A DNA stretch of 64,000 bases from Microtetraspora malaysiensis (GTDB lineage Bacteria; Actinomycetota; Actinomycetes; Streptosporangiales; Streptosporangiaceae): contig NZ_BBYJ01000024.1 in the NCBI RefSeq assembly GCF_001528665.1, positions 200,093 through 264,092 on the forward strand, given 5' to 3'. Of the stretch, positions 21,148 to 31,491 are shown one piece after another. The position numbers and the translations under genes were made by a program. How positions within the stretch are numbered: position 1 is the stretch's first letter; every line of letters starts with the position of its first letter. The notes under the pieces were generated by a model. It had not been told where the DNA came from. It ran no database searches and worked only from the letters and a program-made list of their open reading frames with translations.

Positions 21148-21577
21148 GACCGTGGTGATCGGCCTGGGCGGCGACGCCCGGGGCGACGACGCGGCGGGCC
21201 TGGAGGTCGTCCGATCGCTCCGCGGAACGCTCCCCTCCTCCGTCGTCCTCACCGAGAGCTCCGGAGACCCCATGCAGGTGGTCACGGCATGGAGCGGCGC
21301 CGACCTGGCGATCGTGATAGACGCGGCCTCCTCGGGCGCGGCGCCGGGCACCGTTCACCGCGACGCCCGGCCCCGGGCCACCGCATGGCGGCGCAGTTCC
21401 CACGCCCTCGGGCTGGCGGACGCGATCGCGCTCGGGAAGGCTCTCGACCGGCTCCCAGGCGAGCTGCTCGTCTTCGGGATCGAGGGCGGCGACTTCGGCC
21501 TCGACGCCCCCGTCACCCCGCCCGTCCGGGCGGCGATCCGCGAGACGGCCGACGCCATACGGCAGCGGCTCGGCTGA
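21137..21577 (+). CDS. Hydrogenase maturation protease
   Basis: The protein has 146 residues. It begins [20 protein letters not shown], the HyaD/HybD/HycI signature in which the Asp and Glu-type carboxylates probe nickel, followed by [16 protein letters not shown] and [11 protein letters not shown] with the family His. It would trim the C-terminal extension of the large subunit after nickel insertion. The gene overlaps the end of the large-subunit gene by 11 bases. Confidence 0.93.
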   Translation: MRGRTVVIGLGGDARGDDAAGLEVVRSLRGTLPSSVVLTESSGDPMQVVTAWSGADLAIVIDAASSGAAPGTVHRDARPRATAWRRSSHALGLADAIALGKALDRLPGELLVFGIEGGDFGLDAPVTPPVRAAIRETADAIRQRLG

Positions 21578-21636
21578 AAGGGCGCCGGCGTCCAGGTTGA
21601 GTCGCCGGTTCTTCACTCGGTTTGTCACCGATGCCG

Positions 21637-22635
21637 TCAGTGGCACCCCATGTCGCCCGCGACCTTGTTCAGAACGGCGCGTTTGATCGCCGCGTACTCG
21701 GCGTCGGAACCTGAGGCGAATACGTGCACGAACCTGGCGGCACCGCCGTCGCCGCACACCAGACGTGTCGCGGCGTCGCGGTCGTAGCGGAGGTCCTCGC
21801 GCGTCAGCTCCAAGGGCCGGCCAGGCGACACCCGCACGGTGGCGCGAACGCCGTCCGGCGAGAAGGCGTTCAGAATCGCTTCGTCGTGCAGGACGACAGC
21901 CGAGAACAGACCCAGGTCGTGCTCGTCGTCGCCATCGCCGAGGGCTGTACACCGGGCGACAGGGCCCTCGCCGAAGACGCCGAGCTGCGCCAGATCACTG
22001 TTCTTCTTCCGCACGGTCGCGGGTAGCTCCACCCCGCAGGGTGATTCGCCCGGGGCGAGGTGCACGGCCTCCATCCCGGACCAGTCGAAGGTTCCGGGAT
22101 CGGGGAACGGCGTGCCGCCGCACTTGGCGATCCTCGCGTTGCCGACGGCGAGCAGGGTCTTCGCGGCGAAGTCCGCGGCGCCGCGCCGCTCCGACGCCGC
22201 GCCGGGGACGTTGACGTTCACAAGTTCGTTCCCGCACGGGGGCAGATAGAGCCAGCCGTCGACGCGGTCGCCGCCGGGCTTGATCATCCCTGGCAGGCCG
22301 TGGCCCAGCGGGACGATGCCGCGCGTCCACCACAGATGGGTCTTGAGTGGCGTCTTCATCACGGTGGTGCTGAGCCGCCAGTCGCCGGTCTCGACGGTGC
22401 ACTCCGCGTCACCCCATTGGTCCTCCCCCTCGGTGACCTCCCAGGACGTGTCGCCGGGTGGTGCCGCTTCCGACAGCAGTGACCGGTCTATGGAGTTCCA
22501 GCACGACAGGTCCGGCAGCGCGCCGCTCCACGGCCACGCCCGGCTCACCGTCGCCCAGGCCACCGCGAGTAGCGCCACCGTCCCCAGCGTGACCGCGGTC
22601 CACAGAGCTTTGGTACGCCGGGTGCTGCGGTCCAT
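21637..22635 (-). CDS. Membrane-anchored extracytoplasmic protein of unknown function
   Basis: The protein has 332 residues; I recognise no family. A basic N-terminus (DRSTRRTKALW) precedes one membrane segment at about 12-32; the rest is presumably outside the cell. Several Cys residues (for example in LPDLSCWNSIDR, DAECTVET, LPPCGNE, RIAKCGG, SPCGVEL, LVCGDGG) suggest disulfides. The organisation, two similar-looking halves each with Cys and an ADFAAKTLLAVG/AIKRAVLNKVAG type helix, suggests an internal duplication. GGGGAG precedes ATG 22635. It converges on the hydrogenase operon and need not be linked to it. Confidence 0.8.
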   Translation of the reverse strand: MDRSTRRTKALWTAVTLGTVALLAVAWATVSRAWPWSGALPDLSCWNSIDRSLLSEAAPPGDTSWEVTEGEDQWGDAECTVETGDWRLSTTVMKTPLKTHLWWTRGIVPLGHGLPGMIKPGGDRVDGWLYLPPCGNELVNVNVPGAASERRGAADFAAKTLLAVGNARIAKCGGTPFPDPGTFDWSGMEAVHLAPGESPCGVELPATVRKKNSDLAQLGVFGEGPVARCTALGDGDDEHDLGLFSAVVLHDEAILNAFSPDGVRATVRVSPGRPLELTREDLRYDRDAATRLVCGDGGAARFVHVFASGSDAEYAAIKRAVLNKVAGDMGCH

Positions 22636-22742
22636 GTCTCCCCATTGATCCGATTTGCGGAGATATGTGAACCTAGCCGAAAACCCTGACGTGTCTACCA
22701 ACCAGGACAACTCACCCGGGCCCACCAGGCGTTCAAGGAGAT

Positions 22743-23426
22743 TCAGCCTGGTGGGCGATCACGGTTCTCGCGTTCGGCCCAGGCGGGCCACAGCCGCCGG
22801 GCCACCTCGGGATCGAGCCGGCCGCCCAGGTGCATCGATCTCCACACGCCCCGATAGCCGGGCAGCACTCCCGAGGCAACGAGCACATGTCCGGCGATCA
22901 GCGGGGTGACCACGTAGGTCGCCCACCTGTGTACCCGATCGAGGACGGCGAAGACCGGGCCTCCGTGGAGCAGGACGAGCCCGAGCCCGGTGCCGACCAG
23001 CACGGCGAGACCCATGACCATCACGACGTTGAGCAGGCGCTGGCCAGGGTCGAAATGGCCGTCGTGATGGGCGAATCGTCCGGTGAACACGGCCCGCGGC
23101 CAGCGGGCGAGCCAGCGCGCGTCGCCGGGCCGCCACCTGAGGGACTCCGCGACGAAGGTCCGCACCCCTTTCCTGCCCAGGACGACGCCGATGAGGACGA
23201 GCACGGCCAGCGCCCAGCCGACGCCGCGGTGCAGGGTGGTGTCCGGCGTGCCGAAGAGCGTCGCCAGGGGGCTGGGCGTGCCCTCATTCCCGGCGATCAG
23301 CCGCCAGCCGGTCGCCAGCAGGACGAGGACGGTGAGGTAGACGGCAGCGTGGAACCACCGAGTCCGGCGATCGTTCCGTTCCACACTCGGCCGAGAGCGC
23401 CCGGCCGGGCGCCGCCGCGTGGCCAT
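22743..23426 (-). CDS. Cytochrome b561/b6-type membrane protein
   Basis: The protein has 227 residues with four predicted membrane helices. Candidate haem His residues occur in RWFHAAVYLTVLVLLATG, TLHRGVGWALAVLVLIG and VHRWATYVVTPLIAGHVL. The pattern resembles the gamma subunit of formate dehydrogenase and hydrogenase-linked cytochromes b, which pass electrons to or from quinone. It lies 5 bases after the lipoprotein gene and is co-transcribed with it. A role as a hydrogenase partner is possible, but group 3b enzymes normally do not need one, so I do not assert it. Confidence 0.85.
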   Translation of the reverse strand: MATRRRPAGRSRPSVERNDRRTRWFHAAVYLTVLVLLATGWRLIAGNEGTPSPLATLFGTPDTTLHRGVGWALAVLVLIGVVLGRKGVRTFVAESLRWRPGDARWLARWPRAVFTGRFAHHDGHFDPGQRLLNVVMVMGLAVLVGTGLGLVLLHGGPVFAVLDRVHRWATYVVTPLIAGHVLVASGVLPGYRGVWRSMHLGGRLDPEVARRLWPAWAERENRDRPPG

Positions 23427-23431
23427 CCCGC

Positions 23432-23923
23432 TCAGTATCCTCCGCCGTAGCCGCTGTAACCACCGTCGCTGCCACCGCTGTCGCCGCCGCTCGGCGCGGT
23501 GGCGGCACCCGCGCCGCCGGACGCGGTGACGTTGACGGTGATCTGAGCGGACGCGCCCGCCGGTGAGTGATCGGCGTGCTGCAGGGTCACCCCTACCATG
23601 TGCTTGCCCGGCGGCAGGTCCTGGATGGTGAAGCTCGGGGAGGTCACCACCGTGTAGTCGGCGGTGTCCTGGTCCGTGAAGACGTGCACGTGTTCGCGGC
23701 CGGAGTCGGGCGGCCCGATCGGCACGCTGGTGGTGAACCGCAGCGTGAACGGCATGGACACGTCGGCTCCGTCGGCCGGCGAGGTGATGGTGACCTTGGG
23801 TCCGCCGGCCCCTCCGTCCGCCGCGCCGTCCGCCGTACCGTTCGCGCCGCAGGCCGCGAGCAGCATGCTCAGCGCCAGGGCCCCTGCCACGGACACGGGG
23901 CGCGCGATCGAACTTTTCATCAT
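23432..23923 (-). CDS. Secreted lipoprotein with immunoglobulin-like domain
   Basis: The protein has 163 residues. The N-terminal lipoprotein signal ends in the lipobox LLAAC (Cys at about 25), so it should be anchored to the outer face of the membrane. A domain at about 42-133 (VTITSPADGADVSMPFTL, REHVHVFTDQD, DLPPGKHMVGVTLQHADHSP) has the look of the small beta-sandwich domains that follow a Ser/Pro-Ala-Asp-Gly opening. The tail is Gly/Ser/Tyr-rich (GGYSGYGGGY). A GAGGAG ribosome-binding site precedes ATG 23923. First gene of a two-gene unit with the cytochrome. Confidence 0.85.
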   Translation of the reverse strand: MMKSSIARPVSVAGALALSMLLAACGANGTADGAADGGAGGPKVTITSPADGADVSMPFTLRFTTSVPIGPPDSGREHVHVFTDQDTADYTVVTSPSFTIQDLPPGKHMVGVTLQHADHSPAGASAQITVNVTASGGAGAATAPSGGDSGGSDGGYSGYGGGY

Positions 23924-23960
23924 GGTGATCTCCTCGCTCGGAAACTCCCGTACGGCAGTA

Positions 23961-23989
23961 GTACGCAGGAGAACACCGCAAAAGATTCC
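23961..23989 (-). promoter_or_regulatory. Candidate ECF-sigma promoter for the lipoprotein-cytochrome unit
   Basis: On the minus strand GGAATC (23989-23984) is followed after 18 bases by CGTAC (23965-23961), a good fit to the GGAA(T/C)-N(16-18)-CGT pattern of ECF sigma promoters. It lies about 38 bases upstream of the lipoprotein start and faces away from the ECF sigma gene, its likely user. Confidence 0.5.
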
Positions 23990-24070
23990 TCGAATGAGGA
24001 TGAAACCAAATATGACTCTTTTCCGTATTACAGGCAGTGGGCGCTTTCTGATGAATCCCTGTTAGCCGGT

Positions 24071-24574
24071 ATGGCGTCGGGCGATACCGAGGCCGCGACG
24101 GTATTCGTCCGCCGCTATCAGGCACGGGTCTTCGGTCTCGCCCGCACCATCCTCGAAGAGGACACGACGGCCGAGGAGGTGGCCCAGGAGGCGTTCATTC
24201 GCGCCTGGCGACACGCCGGGGTCTATGACGCGCGCAAGGGCAGAGTGGCGACCTGGCTGTTCACCATCACCCGCAACCTCGCCATCGACGCGCTGCGCGT
24301 ACGGCGTGAGCATCCTGTGGACCCGGGACGGCTGTTGGCGGCGCTGACCACCGCGGAACCGGCGGACGATCCGCCGGAGAACGAGGAACTCGCACGACAG
24401 GAACTCCGCAACCTCCCGATCGAACAGGCAAGGGCCGTCACCCTCATGGTCTTCTACGGGATGACCGGCAAGGAGATCGCCAAGCTGGAAGGAATCCCGC
24501 TGGGAACCGTCAAGACGCGTATTCGCAGGGGCCTCGCCCGGCTGCGCGAGCGACTGGAGTTGAACGATGACTGA
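24071..24574 (+). CDS. ECF-family RNA polymerase sigma factor
   Basis: The protein has about 167 residues from ATG 24071. Region 2 reads YQARVFGLARTILEEDTTAEEVAQEAFIRAWRH and region 4 VFYGMTGKEIAKLEGIPLGTVKTRIRRGLARLRERL. The reading frame stays open upstream and encodes ALSDESLLAG just before M1, which also looks like the normal start of an ECF factor, yet no ATG, GTG or TTG is available there; the true start is therefore unsettled. The anti-sigma gene overlaps its stop. It probably drives the divergent lipoprotein-cytochrome genes. Confidence 0.9.
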   Translation: MASGDTEAATVFVRRYQARVFGLARTILEEDTTAEEVAQEAFIRAWRHAGVYDARKGRVATWLFTITRNLAIDALRVRREHPVDPGRLLAALTTAEPADDPPENEELARQELRNLPIEQARAVTLMVFYGMTGKEIAKLEGIPLGTVKTRIRRGLARLRERLELNDD

Positions 24575-25259
24575 CGATCGGGAGTGCGAGCAGACGAGGG
24601 AGCTCATCCCGGAACTCGCCGCCGACGTCGCCTCCGGTGACGAGCGTGCCGCGACACTGCGGCACGTGGCGGCCTGCCCCGCGTGCCAGCGGCGGCTGGA
24701 CGACTCGGCCGCCATGGTGGACCGGCTCGTCGCCCTGGCTCCCCCGCACGAGCCTCCCGTGGGTTTCGAGGCCCGCGTGCTCGCCGAGATCGCTCCGCGG
24801 CGACCGCGTACGTCACGCCGGCGCTGGACCGCGGTGCGTGCCGCCATCGCTCTGGCGGTGTCCGCGGTGGTGGCCGCGGCGCTGTCCGCCGGCGTCGTAT
24901 GGCAGGCGACCGCGGGCGACAGGGGGCTCGCCAGGGACTACCGCAACACTCTGACTGTGGCGGACGGCCGCTATCTCACGGCCGCCGTGCTGTATGCCTC
25001 GCATGAGCGGGTGGGGCATGTCTTCGGCTACCAGGGTTCCCCGAGCTGGCTGTTCGTGACCGTCGACTCACGCCTCGAATCGGGCACTTACGACGTCTCG
25101 CTCGTGACACGCGACGGCCACCAGGTCCGCGTCGGCTCCATGACGATCACGAACGGCCGTGGATCCTGGGGCGTGACGATCGTTCAGCCCATAGCGCAGG
25201 TGGCCCGGGTGATGTTCAAGGGAAACGGCACGGCCGAGATGACGGCGAAGTTGCACTAA
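24567..25259 (+). CDS. Zinc-binding anti-sigma factor with one membrane segment
   Basis: The protein has 230 residues. H33, C37 and C40 in RHVAACPACQ give the HxxxCxxC zinc anti-sigma motif at the N-terminus. A membrane helix lies at about 92-112 and a C-terminal domain of about 115 residues faces outward and would sense a signal. It binds the sigma factor encoded immediately upstream (8-base overlap). Release could be by disulfide formation at the zinc site or by proteolysis; the Rip1-type protease of this window is a conceivable partner but nothing in the sequence proves it. Confidence 0.92.
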   Translation: MTDDRECEQTRELIPELAADVASGDERAATLRHVAACPACQRRLDDSAAMVDRLVALAPPHEPPVGFEARVLAEIAPRRPRTSRRRWTAVRAAIALAVSAVVAAALSAGVVWQATAGDRGLARDYRNTLTVADGRYLTAAVLYASHERVGHVFGYQGSPSWLFVTVDSRLESGTYDVSLVTRDGHQVRVGSMTITNGRGSWGVTIVQPIAQVARVMFKGNGTAEMTAKLH

Positions 25260-25320
25260 GCCGAACTCGGCCCGAGGTAGTGCCCGAGGTAGGCCTCCCC
25301 TTCGAGCCACAACCGCGGGC

Positions 25321-27937
<2,617 letters not shown>

Positions 27938-27975
27938 ACCACCGGAATGTAATGAGGTTTGCCGGTCGGAGCCAT

Positions 27976-27989
27976 CCCCCGAACGGGGG
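27976..27989. promoter_or_regulatory. Inverted repeat between the GAF-LuxR gene and acyl-CoA ligase
   Basis: CCCCCG and CGGGGG flank AA, a perfect 14-bp inverted repeat located 36 bases before the ligase start. It is a candidate binding site for the divergent LuxR regulator. G/C runs are common in this genome, so confidence is limited. Confidence 0.35.
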
Positions 27990-28024
27990 TAGTGGTCCTC
28001 GGCGTCCGCGCCGATGCTGCGTCC

Positions 28025-29662
28025 ATGCGCGACTTACTTCTCTCGTACTCCTCCGGCACTTCGGACGTCTCTCTGCTCGGGGAGACGATCGGGGAGAACC
28101 TCGAACGCACCGTGGCGCGCTTCGGTGATCGCGAGGCGCTGGTGGACGTGGCGACCGGGCGCCGCTGGACGTACGCCGAGTTCGACACCGCGGTGAACGA
28201 GGTCGCGCTCGGGCTGATGGCCCGCGGCATCGCCAAGGGCGACCGGGTCGGCATCTGGGCGCCCAACTGCGCCGAATGGGTGCTCGTCCAGTACGCCACC
28301 GCGAAGATCGGCGCGATCCTCGTCAACGTCAACCCGGCGTACCGCAGCCACGAGCTCGCCTACGTGGTGCGTCAGTCCGGCATGCGGCTGCTGGTCAGCG
28401 CGGTCGCGTACCGGAGCAGCGACTACCGGGCGATGATCGCCGAGATCGGGTTCGCGGACGTCGTGTTCATCGGCGAGCGCGGATGGGACGACCTGGTCGA
28501 GAGCGGCAGGCGGAGCGACCCGGCCGCCCTGCGGGAACGCGCGACGACGCTGACCTTCGACGACCCGATCAACATCCAGTACACCTCGGGCACCACCGGC
28601 TTCCCCAAGGGAGCCACGCTGTCGCACCACAACATCCTGAACAACGGCTACTTCGTGGGCGAGCTGGTCGGCTACACCGAGGCCGACCGGGTCTGCCTGC
28701 CGGTCCCGCTGTATCACTGCTTCGGGATGGTCATGGGCAACCTGGGCATCACCTCGCACGGCTCGTGCATCGTGCTTCCCGCGCCCGGCTTCGACCCCGA
28801 GCTCACGCTGCGCGCCGTCGAGCAGGAGCGCTGCACCTCGCTGTACGGCGTGCCCACCATGTTCATCGCCGAGCTCGGTCACCCGGACTTCGCCGCCTTC
28901 GACCTGTCCAGCCTGCGTACCGGGATCATGGCCGGTTCGCCCTGCCCGGTCGAGGTGATGAAGCGCGTCGTCGCCGAGATGAACATGAGCGAGGTGGCGA
29001 TCTGCTACGGCATGACGGAGACGTCTCCGGTGTCGACGATGACGCGGCGCGACGACGGGCTGGCCCGCCGTACCGAGACGGTCGGCCGTGCCATGCCGCA
29101 CATCGAGGTCAAGGTCGTCGACCCTGTGTCGGGGCTGACGCTGCCGCGTGGCGAGACCGGGGAGCTGTGCACCCGGGGGTACTCGGTCATGCTCGGATAT
29201 TGGGAGCAGCCGGACGCCACGGCCGAGGCGATCGACACCGCCCGCTGGATGCACACCGGCGATCTGGCCGTCATGGACGCCGAGGGGTACGTCAACATCG
29301 TGGGCCGGATCAAGGACATGGTGATCCGCGGCGGCGAGAACATCTACCCGCGCGAGATCGAGGAGTTCCTCTACACCCATCCCGACATCGCCGACGTCCA
29401 GGTGATCGGCGTGCCGGACGAGAAGTACGGTGAGGAGCTCATGGCCTGGATCGTCATGCGGCCGGGAACCTCGCCGCTCACCGGCGCACAGGTCAAGGAG
29501 TTCTGCGGGGGGCGGCTCACCCACTACAAGATCCCGCGCTACATCCATGTCGTGGACGCGTTCCCCATGACGGTCACGGGAAAGATCCGCAAGGTGGAGA
29601 TGCGCGAGGCCGCCGTCGAGATCCTCGACCTGCACGACGCGGCCCGCATCCGCAACGCGTGA
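28025..29662 (+). CDS. AMP-forming acyl-CoA ligase (fatty-acyl-CoA synthetase family)
   Basis: The protein has 545 residues. The P-loop-like motif [12 protein letters not shown] lies at about 186-197, then [13 protein letters not shown], the adenine site [36 protein letters not shown], and the C-terminal catalytic Lys in [14 protein letters not shown]. It activates a carboxylic acid to its acyl-CoA by way of an acyl-adenylate. The medium/long-chain fatty-acid type is most similar by eye. ATG 28025 is preferred. A GAF-LuxR regulator is divergent from it. Confidence 0.93.
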   Translation: MRDLLLSYSSGTSDVSLLGETIGENLERTVARFGDREALVDVATGRRWTYAEFDTAVNEVALGLMARGIAKGDRVGIWAPNCAEWVLVQYATAKIGAILVNVNPAYRSHELAYVVRQSGMRLLVSAVAYRSSDYRAMIAEIGFADVVFIGERGWDDLVESGRRSDPAALRERATTLTFDDPINIQYTSGTTGFPKGATLSHHNILNNGYFVGELVGYTEADRVCLPVPLYHCFGMVMGNLGITSHGSCIVLPAPGFDPELTLRAVEQERCTSLYGVPTMFIAELGHPDFAAFDLSSLRTGIMAGSPCPVEVMKRVVAEMNMSEVAICYGMTETSPVSTMTRRDDGLARRTETVGRAMPHIEVKVVDPVSGLTLPRGETGELCTRGYSVMLGYWEQPDATAEAIDTARWMHTGDLAVMDAEGYVNIVGRIKDMVIRGGENIYPREIEEFLYTHPDIADVQVIGVPDEKYGEELMAWIVMRPGTSPLTGAQVKEFCGGRLTHYKIPRYIHVVDAFPMTVTGKIRKVEMREAAVEILDLHDAARIRNA

Positions 29663-29680
29663 TCGCTCCGGACGGCTCGG

Positions 29681-30037
29681 TCACCCGCCACCCAGGCGTT
29701 CGGCCCAGTCGGCGGGTACCCGCCCGGCGGGCCCGGGGACGGGCTGGTCGGCGGGGCGGCTCTCCGGCGGCGCCAACGCGGGCCCGGACTTGTAGAACTT
29801 CGAGGAGGTGTAGTCCCAGAACCACTCCTCACCCGGTTCGAAACTGCGGATCACCGGGTGTCCCGTCTCCTTGGCGTGCGCCGTGGCGTGCTTGGACGGC
29901 GAGTCGTCGCAGCAGCCGATGTGGCCGCAGAGGGCGCAACGCCGCAGGTGCACCCACCATCCGCCGGCCGCGTCGCACTCGACGCAGCCGGTGCCGCTCG
30001 GCGGGACGGCGGGGTCGATCGCTTGCTCGGGGCTCAT
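29681..30037 (-). CDS. UBP-type zinc finger protein
   Basis: The protein has 118 residues. CVECDAAGGWWVHLRRCALC, then HIGCCDDSPSKHATAHAKETGHPV is the complete Cys/His pattern of the ZnF-UBP domain known from ubiquitin-specific proteases. Bacteria carrying it lack ubiquitin in most cases, and the domain binds free C-terminal di-glycine ends in eukaryotes; its bacterial partner is not established. The gene overlaps the stop of the sensor kinase gene by 4 bases, as the third gene of a redox-signalling operon. Confidence 0.92.
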   Translation of the reverse strand: MSPEQAIDPAVPPSGTGCVECDAAGGWWVHLRRCALCGHIGCCDDSPSKHATAHAKETGHPVIRSFEPGEEWFWDYTSSKFYKSGPALAPPESRPADQPVPGPAGRVPADWAERLGGG

Positions 30038-31491
30038 GGCAACTCCTTGTGGGTGTCCGGATCGGAGGGGGACAGCGGGAGGCGGACCTGGAAGCGGGTG
30101 TCGCCGGGCACGGACTCGACCCGCAGGTCGCCGCCGTGCCGGCCGACGACGATGCGCCAGGAGATGTCCAGGCCCAGGCCGGTGCCCTCACCGACGGGTT
30201 TGGTCGTGAAGAAGGGGTCGAAGATGCGGTCGCGGATCTCGGGCTGCACACCGGGGCCGGTGTCGCCGATCTCGACCAGCAGGCGGTCGCCGGCCCGTGC
30301 GGTCCGGACGGTCAGTGTGCCGTCGGCGTCCGCGCCTCCCATGGCGGAGAGCGCGTTGTCGACGAGGTTGGTCCACACCTGGTTGAGCTCGCCGGGGCAC
30401 GCCGGAATCTCGGGCAGCGTGCGGTCGTAGTCCTTGACGACACTGACGCGCGCCCCGATCTTCTGCGACAGCATGACCAGCGTGCTGTCCAGCAGGTCGT
30501 GTACGTCGGTGTGCCGGTATGGCGCGCGGTCGAGTTGCGCGTAGTGCTTCGCCGCGTCGACCAGGGCGGAGATGCGGGTGGTCGAGTCCTCGATCTCGTC
30601 GAGGAGGAGCTCGGTCTCGACGGTGCAGTTCAGCCAGCGCACGGCCGCCTCGAGCACGTCCGGGGGCACGGCCGCGGCGATCCGGTCCAGCCAGGAGGTA
30701 TCGAGACCGGCCTGCACGAACGTCGGCGCGAGCTGCCATCCGTCGGCGATGCCGTGTTCGTCCAGCCAGTCGGTCAGGACGTCCTCCCGGTCCGAAGCCT
30801 CCAGCGGGCTGAGAGCGGGGGCCCGTGCGGCGAGTTCGGCGGTGTCTTCCTGAATCCTGGCCAGCACGTCGACACTGTCCCGCCGGATCGGGTCGGCCGC
30901 GATGTCGCCGAGCCCGTGGCGCACCCCGGCCACCCGCTCCCGGAGTTCGGCGGTGGCGCGTACCGCGGCGGCGGCCGGGTTGTTGAGCTCGTGCGTGAGC
31001 CCGGCCGTCAGCGACCCGAGGGCCAGCAGGCGCTCGCGCTGGCCGATCGCCTGCTGGGTGTTCTTGGTCCCGAAGAACAGCCCCTCCAGCAGATGGACGG
31101 CCATCGGGAACCAGTCCCGCATGATCTCCGCGAAGGTCTCCGCGGGCAGGACGAAGAACCGGGAGGGCTCGGTGGCCCGCATCGAATTGTTGTAGACCTG
31201 TGGCACCTGGTCGCCCAGGTACGCCTGGAAGGCGCCGGCGTACACGCCGCGCATGGAGGTGCGGTTGACGTCCACGCCTTCGCCGCCGACGCGGCGGGAG
31301 AGCACCACCGTGCCCTCGAAGAGGACGTACAGGTACGCGGCCGGGTCGCCCTCCCGGTAGACCGTGCCCGGGTCGAACCACTCCGCCCGGCCGTCCCGGC
31401 ACAGCCGGGCGAGCTGGTTGTCGGAGAGCTTCTCGAACAGGAACAAAGCCCGCAGCTCTTCCTCGTCGCAGTGCGTCCCGGGTCGGGTCAT
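30034..31491 (-). CDS. Sensor histidine kinase with N-terminal cyclic-nucleotide-binding domain
   Basis: The protein has 485 residues. Residues 12-130 fold as a CRP-type cNMP domain (WFDPGTVYREGDPAAYLYVLFEGTVVLSRR). There is no membrane segment. The phosphoacceptor is H166 in LTAGLTHELNNPAAAA; the ATPase shows NQVWTNLVDNALSAM (N box), IGDTGPGV and GTGLGLDISWRIV. The kinase is therefore soluble. The gene is between a response-regulator/flavoprotein fusion and a UBP zinc finger, with 4-base overlaps on both sides, so all three are one unit. Confidence 0.93.
   Translation of the reverse strand: MTRPGTHCDEEELRALFLFEKLSDNQLARLCRDGRAEWFDPGTVYREGDPAAYLYVLFEGTVVLSRRVGGEGVDVNRTSMRGVYAGAFQAYLGDQVPQVYNNSMRATEPSRFFVLPAETFAEIMRDWFPMAVHLLEGLFFGTKNTQQAIGQRERLLALGSLTAGLTHELNNPAAAAVRATAELRERVAGVRHGLGDIAADPIRRDSVDVLARIQEDTAELAARAPALSPLEASDREDVLTDWLDEHGIADGWQLAPTFVQAGLDTSWLDRIAAAVPPDVLEAAVRWLNCTVETELLLDEIEDSTTRISALVDAAKHYAQLDRAPYRHTDVHDLLDSTLVMLSQKIGARVSVVKDYDRTLPEIPACPGELNQVWTNLVDNALSAMGGADADGTLTVRTARAGDRLLVEIGDTGPGVQPEIRDRIFDPFFTTKPVGEGTGLGLDISWRIVVGRHGGDLRVESVPGDTRFQVRLPLSPSDPDTHKELP

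Noticed and set aside
22743-23426. Cytochrome b as the membrane subunit of the hydrogenase
   Set aside because: It lies on the opposite strand, is co-transcribed with a lipoprotein, and the hydrogenase is of a soluble NAD(P)-linked type with no need for a membrane anchor.
25260-25271. Hairpin GCCGA-AC-TCGGC between the anti-sigma gene and rox
   Set aside because: Only five base pairs with a two-base loop; too small to call a terminator, although convergent genes meet here.
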